From assembly GCA_003229735.1 (NCBI GenBank), contig QIFI01000065.1, positions 1 to 5,881 on the forward strand: a stretch of DNA of 5,881 nucleotides, written 5' to 3'. The stretch comes from Candidatus Anderseniibacteriota bacterium (GTDB lineage Bacteria > Patescibacteriota > Andersenbacteria > UBA10190). The notes beneath the pieces were generated by a model. It had not been told where the DNA came from, ran no database searches, and saw only the letters and a program-made list of their open reading frames with translations. Shown here piece after piece: positions 1 to 4,659 of the stretch; positions within the stretch are counted from its first letter, which is position 1, and every line of letters begins with the position of its first letter. Position numbers and translations under genes: made by a program.

Positions 1-689
1 GTCTGCTGGACGATCTCTGCCACATCCGCCGCCGTCACTTCGTTTTTATTAAGCAGCTGCACTCTCTCCAATATATTAAGTGCTCGCCTGGCATCACCCC
101 CGGCCGCCGCCGCTAAAGACTTTTTAACCTCATCGGTCAGCCTCCTATCCGCCCGACCAACAATTTCGGCTATGTCCTCATCCAGCAGAGCCTCCAATCT
201 GACTACCTCCGCTCTCGACACCAATGCCTTGATTACCTCAAAATATGGATTCTCCGTCGTCGCCCCAATTAAAATCAGCAGTCCCTCTTCCACATCCGGC
301 AACAATACATCCTGCTGCGCCTTATTAAACCGGTGAATCTCATCCACAATTAACACTGTACGTTTACCCTGAGCTTGTCGAAGGGCCGCCCTTCCTATCA
401 CCTCCCGCAAATCCTTTACACCCGCTGTAACGGCGCTTATCCTCTCTACTGCGGCATCCATTTTATCAGCCATAATATAAGCCAAAGTGGTTTTACCCAC
501 TCCCGGCGGCCCCCACAATATCAGAGATCCCGCTTTCCCCCGCTCAATCGCCTGCCGTAAAACCTTCCCTTCGCCCAATATCTCTTCATGCCCCACCATC
601 TCCGCCAAATCTCTCGGCCTAAGCCTGGCCGCGAGCGGCTCAAACCCATCTTCCAGCACTATCTCTTGTTTCATTCCTGTTCGCTTCAT
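1..689 (-). CDS. rarA: Replication-associated recombination protein A (RarA/MgsA AAA+ ATPase), 3' end missing
   Basis: This is a AAA+ ATPase of the RarA/MgsA/WRNIP1 family, which acts in the cytosol at stalled replication forks and is related to clamp-loader subunits. About 229 residues are visible. The start shows the family's conserved FEPLAARLRP segment (16-25). Walker A GPPGVGKT is at 60-67, followed by the family signature ISAVTAGVKDLRE at 84-96. Walker B VLIVDE is at 112-117 and runs into IHRFNKAQQD. Sensor 1 ATTEN is at 143-147, an arginine-finger candidate is R159 in LVSR, and sensor 2 GDARRAL is at 198-204. The C-terminal oligomerisation domain, roughly 200 residues, lies beyond the left edge. 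The start is the ATG at 687-689; a second in-frame ATG at 672-674 is possible. Neither has a well-spaced Shine-Dalgarno sequence. Oddities: a dispersed-repeat-like 19-mer encodes part of LRQAQGK, and the stretch between the arginine finger and sensor 2 seems about 11 residues shorter than in E. coli RarA as I recall it. It lies 66 nt downstream of tatD. The family call is very secure. Confidence 0.96.
   Translation of the reverse strand, partial: MKRTGMKQEIVLEDGFEPLAARLRPRDLAEMVGHEEILGEGKVLRQAIERGKAGSLILWGPPGVGKTTLAYIMADKMDAAVERISAVTAGVKDLREVIGRAALRQAQGKRTVLIVDEIHRFNKAQQDVLLPDVEEGLLILIGATTENPYFEVIKALVSRAEVVRLEALLDEDIAEIVGRADRRLTDEVKKSLAAAAGGDARRALNILERVQLLNKNEVTAADVAEIVQQ
367..385. repeat. 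19-nt palindromic repeat-like element inside rarA
   Basis: The plus-strand sequence is CCCTGAGCTTGTCGAAGGG, with CCCT/AGGG ends. I recognise this 19-mer from memory as a short element scattered through many environmental bacterial genomes, often in coding sequence, where it reads RQAQGK or similar. Here it overlaps a second near-perfect inverted repeat at 380-394, with 7-nt arms around one base. Reading stays open on the minus strand. Only one copy is present in the window, so repeat status rests on recollection. Confidence 0.5.
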
Positions 690-695
690 ATTATT

Positions 696-701
696 ACTAT
701 A
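696..701 (-). promoter_or_regulatory. Possible -10 box for rarA
   Basis: On the minus strand the hexamer TATAGT (5 of 6 to TATAAT) ends six bases before the rarA ATG. A transcript from it would start at or next to the start codon, which would suit a leaderless mRNA given that no ribosome-binding site is seen. No convincing -35 box was found. This would let rarA be transcribed apart from tatD, but read-through from tatD is equally possible. Confidence 0.2.
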
Positions 702-755
702 TACCAATCACCATAAAATCACGCTCGATATCACTCTCTCAATATTTCACCATAT

Positions 756-1547
756 TTAGACACCGTAGGTCTTAATCCCAAAGAACTGCTCTGTATTGCT
801 AGTGATAGCTTGATCAACCTCCTTTAAACCCACTCCCCGCAGCTCCGCGATCTTCTCCGCCACTAATTTCACATACGCCGGTTCATTGCGCTGCCCCCGA
901 TGCGGCTCTGGGGCCAGAAAGGGACAATCCGTCTCAATTAGTATCTTATCCAATGGCACTTCCCTAACAATATCTATCAGCTCCCCCGCGTTCTTAAATG
1001 TCACCACTCCCGAAAACCCCAAATATAATCCCAAATCCAAATATTTTCTGGCCTGCTCCATATTGCCGCTAAATGTATGCATCACCCCTCGCGGTCGTTC
1101 TGATTCATATAACTCACTCAAATACTCTATCAGCACCTCGTTCACATCCACTTCATCACTCGATCTCATATGCCAGATCACCGGCAAATCATATCTGTTC
1201 GCCAATTCCATAAATTTCTCCAGCACCAATTTCTGCTCATCCAAATCTCCTCCTCGATACAAATCAAATCCCACTTCGCCAATTGCCGCCACTTTTTTAT
1301 GTTGGGCCAGCCTCTCCAGCTCCAACCACGCCGCCTCATCCAAACCCTCAATATCAGTCGGATGTAATCCCACCGTGGCCCAAACATTTTCATGCTTCTC
1401 CGCCATCGCCACCGCCCGCCGGCTCTGCTCTACATCCGTTCCCACCTCAATCCATCCCGTCACCCCAGCCTTTTTAGCCCGAATCATCACCTCGTCCCTA
1501 TCTTCATCAAACTGCTTAAATCCCACATGGGCATGACTATCTATCAT
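756..1547 (-). CDS. tatD: TatD family metal-dependent DNase/hydrolase
   Basis: This 263-residue cytosolic metallohydrolase of the TatD family (amidohydrolase-like TIM barrel) matches the usual length of about 255-265. Family members are 3'-5' exonucleases or DNases, implicated in DNA repair and nucleic-acid turnover. All expected metal ligands are visible: H5 and H7 in DSHAH, E91 in GEVGFD, H126 in PVIWH, H157 in MHTFSG and D207 in ETDCPFLAP. The family C-terminal signature HRGQRNEPAYV follows at 216-226. Nothing is truncated, so the enzyme should be active. The ATG start at 1545-1547 is fixed by the DSHAH motif, which normally lies within a few residues of the N-terminus. Only a weak GGA, three bases away, precedes it. 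rarA follows 66 nt downstream on the same strand and may be co-transcribed. The upstream neighbour is divergent. Bacterial TatD paralogues (TatD, YcfH, YjjV) cannot be told apart here, so the symbol is generic. Confidence 0.96.
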   Translation of the reverse strand: MIDSHAHVGFKQFDEDRDEVMIRAKKAGVTGWIEVGTDVEQSRRAVAMAEKHENVWATVGLHPTDIEGLDEAAWLELERLAQHKKVAAIGEVGFDLYRGGDLDEQKLVLEKFMELANRYDLPVIWHMRSSDEVDVNEVLIEYLSELYESERPRGVMHTFSGNMEQARKYLDLGLYLGFSGVVTFKNAGELIDIVREVPLDKILIETDCPFLAPEPHRGQRNEPAYVKLVAEKIAELRGVGLKEVDQAITSNTEQFFGIKTYGV

Positions 1548-1581
1548 AAATCCAGCTTAACAGTCTTTGCCAGGCGAGTCA

Positions 1582-1611
1582 TTGGAAATTGGCAATCACA
1601 AATTGTACAGT
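1582..1611 (+). promoter_or_regulatory. Candidate promoter for the plus-strand membrane-protein gene
   Basis: TTGGAA at 1582-1587 and TACAGT at 1606-1611 are separated by 18 bases and would place transcription start at about the A of the ATG at 1618, giving a leaderless mRNA. An overlapping alternative, TTGGCA at 1589-1594 with TATATT at 1611-1616 (16-base spacer), matches consensus better but would start inside the gene. This 70-nt divergent gap must also carry any tatD promoter. The boxes are weak and read by eye only. Confidence 0.25.
1602..1610. repeat. Left arm of a 9-bp inverted repeat flanking the plus-strand gene
   Basis: ATTGTACAG here is the exact reverse complement of CTGTACAAT at 2065-2073. 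The two arms lie in the intergenic gaps on either side of the only plus-strand gene. The TGTACA core is itself palindromic, which raises the chance of coincidence. The match does not extend beyond nine bases. Confidence 0.4.
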
Positions 1612-1617
1612 ATATTC

Positions 1618-2061
1618 ATGCTCTCTTTCACCCACACCCTGATCAGCCTCCCGTTCGCCGTCTACCTGAATAACCCCCTAATTATTTTCGTCAGTGCTTT
1701 TATCTTTCACCTTTTAGCCGATTCCTTCCTGCACTGGAACATCTTTCCCGATGAACATAAACGATTTCCTTTTCATATCGTCGCCATCGACATTACCAGT
1801 GGTCTTCTGGCCGCCTGGCTGTTAATCACCGGCCAGCTTTTCACCTGGCCATTTATATTTGCCATCGCCGGCGGCAACGCCCCCGATGTTATTCAAACCA
1901 TCTGGATAATTATCAAACCCGGCAAATATAGAAAATACCTGGCCTGGGCCGCTCCTTTCTTCAATTTTCATGACCGCCTGCAAGTCGAAACCCGCCATCC
2001 TGCCAAAGGCCTAATCTCCCAATTTATCCTCATTCTCTTAGCCATCTACCTCATCGTTTAG
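1618..2061 (+). CDS. Small His/Asp-rich polytopic membrane protein of unknown function (possibly YdjM/DUF457-like)
   Basis: I cannot name this gene with certainty. It encodes 147 residues, mostly hydrophobic, with probable membrane segments near 8-30, 61-72, 78-98 and 131-147. Polar residues cluster in motif-like blocks: FTHT (H6), HLLADSFLH (H31, D35, H39), GNAPD (N87, D90) and FNFHDR (H118, D119), then QVETRHPAKG before the last helix. The HxxxDxxxH pattern inside a membrane segment resembles the membrane-bound putative metal-dependent hydrolases of the YdjM/DUF457 type. Similar small proteins are, from memory, common among hypotheticals of Patescibacteria. Metal binding and hydrolase activity are inference only. 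The ATG at 1618 is preferred because it begins right at the hydrophobic, motif-bearing part; a TTG at 1567 would add 17 polar residues but would overlap the putative promoter. No Shine-Dalgarno sequence is visible. It is the only plus-strand gene, divergent from tatD and convergent with the AI-2E permease. Confidence 0.85.
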   Translation: MLSFTHTLISLPFAVYLNNPLIIFVSAFIFHLLADSFLHWNIFPDEHKRFPFHIVAIDITSGLLAAWLLITGQLFTWPFIFAIAGGNAPDVIQTIWIIIKPGKYRKYLAWAAPFFNFHDRLQVETRHPAKGLISQFILILLAIYLIV

Positions 2062-2064
2062 ACC

Positions 2065-2073
2065 CTGTACAAT
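2065..2073. repeat. Right arm of the 9-bp inverted repeat flanking the plus-strand gene
   Basis: CTGTACAAT lies in the 21-nt gap between two convergent stop codons and is the exact reverse complement of the arm at 1602-1610. No terminator hairpin with a T-run is visible in this gap, so how the two converging transcripts end is unclear. Confidence 0.4.
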
Positions 2074-2082
2074 GCTTGAAAA

Positions 2083-3105
2083 TTACTCCTGGTTTAATTC
2101 TTCTCCCCACACCAAATCCTCCACAAATACTTTAATCACCACCGCCACCGGCACCGCCAGCAATATCCCCACGACCCCAAACAACCGGGCCCCCACCAGC
2201 ACCGCAATTATAGTAATTAAAGGTTTAAGGCCCACCGCCCGCTTCATAATATTAGGAATCAAAACCTGACCCTCCACTTGCCCCACAATCACATAAAATA
2301 CCCACACCACCACTGCCAACACCCAGGATTGAGCCAAGGCCACCAGTATCCCGGGAATCGCCGACAGAATCGGACCAATCACCGGTATAAACTCCAACAA
2401 CGCGGATAATATCCCTAACAACAACGCGTACGGCACCCCCAACACCCACAACCCCAGCCCCACTATCAAACCCACACTTACTCCCAAAGTCAATTGCGCC
2501 AGCACCCATTTACCCAAACTTCTATGCACTCTATCCAGCGACTTCTCCACTCTATTAATATGCTTTTTCGACACTATCAATCGGGCAAATTTCTTCAAAG
2601 CATCCTGCTCGGTTACCAGATACAAGGCAATCACAAACACAAACAGGAAATTAACCAGATTATTTATCAATGTCCTGGTGCTGGCAAATATATTTATGCT
2701 TATGTTTGCCAGGTTATTTCCAAACTGTCCCAGTCCCTGCTGTACCGCATCTATCACCTGTTGTTGATCAAACTCCGGCACCACTGTCGATAATCCACTA
2801 AATCTGCTCACCACCTCCGGCACCGCCGCCGCCAAAGCCCTAGTCTGCTCCACCAACGGATCAGCCATCAAAGCCCCTACTCCAATCAACAGCAATATCA
2901 CCAGCAGATACACCACCACCACCGTCACCGCCCTAGGTATCCTGTATTTAGCCATCCGATCAGCAATCGGCTCAATGGCTGCCGCCACAATTACCGCCGC
3001 CAACAGCATCACCACCATATCTTTTACCGCGAACAGGAACCAAAAAGCTAACAATATGAAAACCGCCCTCAAAATAGTCCCGGTCGATATGGTTATATTA
3101 GTCAT
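2083..3105 (-). CDS. AI-2E family transporter (PerM/YdiK/TqsA-type permease)
   Basis: This 340-residue inner-membrane protein belongs to the AI-2E transporter family (TqsA, YdiK, PerM), whose members export small molecules or act as Na+(Li+)/H+ antiporters; the substrate cannot be read from sequence. Numbered from the ATG: two hydrophobic segments at 10-45, a third at 58-80, then a hydrophilic, probably extracytoplasmic region at about 82-145. After a further segment near 150-163 comes the family block ALYLVTEQDALKKF (160-173). The conserved core follows: KWVLAQLTLG (199-208), LLEFIPVIGPILSAIPG (236-252), GQVEGQVLIPNIM (275-287) and the final PVAVVIKV helix. Length is typical. The ATG at 3105 is preferred because the membrane region begins right after it; a TTG at 3141 would add 12 polar residues. 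Neither has a Shine-Dalgarno sequence. The neighbour upstream, 109 nt away, is the M16 peptidase. AI-2 transport should not be assumed, as no luxS or lsr gene is in view. Confidence 0.95.
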   Translation of the reverse strand: MTNITISTGTILRAVFILLAFWFLFAVKDMVVMLLAAVIVAAAIEPIADRMAKYRIPRAVTVVVVYLLVILLLIGVGALMADPLVEQTRALAAAVPEVVSRFSGLSTVVPEFDQQQVIDAVQQGLGQFGNNLANISINIFASTRTLINNLVNFLFVFVIALYLVTEQDALKKFARLIVSKKHINRVEKSLDRVHRSLGKWVLAQLTLGVSVGLIVGLGLWVLGVPYALLLGILSALLEFIPVIGPILSAIPGILVALAQSWVLAVVVWVFYVIVGQVEGQVLIPNIMKRAVGLKPLITIIAVLVGARLFGVVGILLAVPVAVVIKVFVEDLVWGEELNQE

Positions 3106-3109
3106 ATTA

Positions 3110-3115
3110 CTTATA
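3110..3115 (-). promoter_or_regulatory. Possible -10 box for the AI-2E permease gene
   Basis: The minus-strand hexamer TATAAG (5 of 6 to consensus) ends four bases before the ATG at 3105. No clear -35 box was found. If real, it excludes the TTG at 3141 as the start codon and points to an mRNA with almost no leader. It is weak evidence taken alone. Confidence 0.18.
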
Positions 3116-3186
3116 GATGAGTCATTACCTTCATACTTCAAGATACCAGAAATACTCGATTAAACATAAATTTATGAAGGGCTATG

Positions 3187-3216
3187 AAAGTGTCAGGAAC
3201 CTTCACGGACACCTTT
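3187..3216. repeat. Hairpin-forming dispersed-repeat-like element overlapping the M16 stop codon
   Basis: The arms AAAGTGTC (3187-3194) and GACACCTTT (3208-3216) pair with one bulged C around a 13-base loop containing AGGAACCTTCACG. From memory, GGTGTCAGGAACCTT-type sequences recur as intergenic repeats in several environmental bacterial lineages. The right arm overlaps the peptidase stop codon (TAA, minus strand 3217-3215). No T-run follows on the minus strand, so it does not look like a standard intrinsic terminator, although the stem could still affect mRNA 3' ends. Confidence 0.45.
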
Positions 3217-4495
3217 ACACCAGTTGTTTTTCAAACGCCCTGGTCGATTTTTGCGGCCCCAGCAAAGCCACCGCCCGCCTCGATGGATCTAATAATTCCT
3301 GGGCCGCTCCCCGCACATCTTCAGCACTCACCGCCTCCACTTTCTCCAAAATTTGTGCCGGTGTAATCAGCCTTTTCTCCAACAGCTGTTGAATTCCGGC
3401 AAACACCGCCACCGCGTTGGTCTCCTCCAATCCCATCACTAATCTGCCCCGATACATTTGCTTTACTTTATTCAACTCTTCTTCTCCCACCTCTTCATTC
3501 ATCAATTTATCCATTTCCTCCATTATTATCTTCAGCGCGAAATCAGCTTTATCAGATCTTAATCCCGCCTGGGTGACAAAACTACCCGTATCGGTATAAT
3601 TCTCAGATGCCGTCTTAACCGAATAAGCCAAGCCATGCTCCTCCCGCACCTTCATAAATAACCGGCTGCTCATCCCTCCGCCCAGTATCAAACTCAACAA
3701 ATCAGCCGCGTACCTTTTCTTATTCCGGCTATCCACTCCCGGCACCCCCACCATCATATGAGTCTGATCCAGCTCCCGACGCTGTTCGGCTACGAATCTC
3801 TGTCTCGGCATTTTAACTGGAGCCGCTTTAGGCCTGGTTTCTTCACCTCTGACCAGATCCGCGAATAGTTTATCTAACATTCTACCCACCTTTTTCTCAT
3901 CGAAATTTCCCGCTACCGCCACCACCGCGTTCCTGGTGTGATAATGATTAGCTACATAACGCACCAGATCCTGCCGCTTAAAAGCCCTGACAGTTTTCTC
4001 CGAGCCGTCAATTCTTCGCCCCAGAGGATGTCCCCCAAATTGCGCTTCATTCCACAAATGCTGTACGTGCGCCATCGGATTATCGGTATACATTCTAATC
4101 TCCTCCACAATCACCCCTTTCTCCTTTTCCATCTCATCCGCCGGAAATATTGACCGCAATAATATATCTGACACTACATCAGCTCCCAGCTCCAAATGCT
4201 CCTTAGCCACCTTCACATAGTAGGCCGTTACCTCTTCACCGGTAAAAGCATTAAATTCCGCTCCCACCGCGTCCAAAGATTCCGCGATCTCTCTTTTATC
4301 CGGTCTCTTCTCTGTCCCCTTAAAAAACATATGCTCCAAAAAATGCGACAACCCCGATTGCCTCAAGGTCTCATATCTCGACCCCACCCCCACCAGCACC
4401 ATAAACGTCACCGTCTCACCCTCACGTCGAGGCATTAATAAAGTTCTCAATCCCCCCGGTAAAGTTCTCTTAATTAACGGCCAATCATTTTTCAT
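3215..4495 (-). CDS. M16 family zinc metallopeptidase (insulinase/processing-peptidase type)
   Basis: This 426-residue protein fits the M16B class, related to mitochondrial processing peptidase beta and bacterial PqqL/YmxG-like enzymes, which cleave peptides inside a closed two-domain chamber. The inverted zinc motif HFLEH is at 51-55 (ligands H51 and H55, catalytic base E54). The third ligand, a glutamate about 76 residues on, is E131 or E132 in VIVEEIRMYTDNP. The N-terminal domain ends near 215. The inactive second domain carries the conserved GGGMSSRLFMKVREEHGLAYSV block (272-293), whose R278 and Y291 match the substrate-binding R/Y pair. No signal peptide or membrane segment is visible, so it is probably cytosolic. 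The ATG at 4493-4495 gives the usual short lead (about 13 residues) to LPGGLRTLL; no Shine-Dalgarno sequence precedes it. It lies between glyS (164-nt gap) and the permease (109-nt gap). It appears catalytically intact. The substrate is unknown. Confidence 0.96.
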   Translation of the reverse strand: MKNDWPLIKRTLPGGLRTLLMPRREGETVTFMVLVGVGSRYETLRQSGLSHFLEHMFFKGTEKRPDKREIAESLDAVGAEFNAFTGEEVTAYYVKVAKEHLELGADVVSDILLRSIFPADEMEKEKGVIVEEIRMYTDNPMAHVQHLWNEAQFGGHPLGRRIDGSEKTVRAFKRQDLVRYVANHYHTRNAVVAVAGNFDEKKVGRMLDKLFADLVRGEETRPKAAPVKMPRQRFVAEQRRELDQTHMMVGVPGVDSRNKKRYAADLLSLILGGGMSSRLFMKVREEHGLAYSVKTASENYTDTGSFVTQAGLRSDKADFALKIIMEEMDKLMNEEVGEEELNKVKQMYRGRLVMGLEETNAVAVFAGIQQLLEKRLITPAQILEKVEAVSAEDVRGAAQELLDPSRRAVALLGPQKSTRAFEKQLV

Positions 4496-4504
4496 ATCTT
4501 ATGT

Positions 4505-4510
4505 TTTATA
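4505..4510 (-). promoter_or_regulatory. Possible -10 box for the M16 peptidase gene
   Basis: The minus-strand hexamer TATAAA (5 of 6 to consensus) ends nine bases before the ATG, within a very AT-rich stretch. No good -35 hexamer is visible 16-18 bases upstream. The implied leader is only a few bases, again without a ribosome-binding site. Confidence 0.25.
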
Positions 4511-4513
4511 GTT

Positions 4514-4531
4514 AATAATTTTTAAATTATT
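4514..4531. repeat. AT-only inverted repeat upstream of the M16 gene
   Basis: The arms AATAATTT (4514-4521) and AAATTATT (4524-4531) are perfectly complementary around two bases. The element lies just upstream of the candidate -10 box, between the -35 and -10 positions. It could be an operator-like site or simply a product of the AT-rich composition. No T-run after a GC stem is present, so it is not a typical terminator. Confidence 0.3.
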
Positions 4532-4659
4532 GAAAGTTGCCCCATACCTCGCCAGCTTTTTATGGTAGCCTTAAGCACACCTAAAAAGATTGCGTTGTCG
4601 GGCCAAATAATACATGCAAATCGATTTTTTGGAAATTGTTCCCCCACAATAACCAACAT
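4522..4659 (-). CDS. Possible 45-residue ORF directly after glyS
   Basis: An ATG follows the glyS stop without any gap and stays open for 45 codons to a TAA, filling nearly all of the glyS-M16 gap. The predicted peptide begins MLVIVGEQFPKN and contains CIIWPDNAIFLGVLK. I recognise no family. A GGAGG lies 17 nt upstream within the glyS end, too distant for a good ribosome-binding site. An open stretch this short is not unlikely by chance, so it may be plain intergenic sequence. Confidence 0.2.
   Translation of the reverse strand: MLVIVGEQFPKNRFACIIWPDNAIFLGVLKATIKSWRGMGQLSII

Noticed and set aside
690..755. Four GTGA (minus strand) repeats in the tatD-rarA gap as an operator array
   Set aside because: Spacings are irregular (11, 12 and 16 nt) and a 4-base unit recurs easily by chance.
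886..1536. Long plus-strand open frame (216 codons) antisense to tatD
   Set aside because: It is the shadow of tatD, whose metal ligands and signatures are complete on the other strand; the plus-strand product is low-complexity, rich in Ser/Thr/Pro, and shows no family features.
2062..2082. Bidirectional terminator expected between the converging stop codons
   Set aside because: The 21-nt gap holds no stem with flanking A/T runs; only the 9-bp repeat arm is visible.
2083..3105. Quorum-sensing role for the AI-2E permease
   Set aside because: The family name is historical; no luxS, lsr or sensor gene is nearby, so AI-2 transport cannot be claimed.
4635..4650. Short hairpin (ATTGT/ACAAT, 6-base loop) just after glyS, considered as a terminator
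   Set aside because: The stem is only 5 bp and AT-rich, and on the minus strand it is followed by TTTCC and then an A-run, not a T-run.
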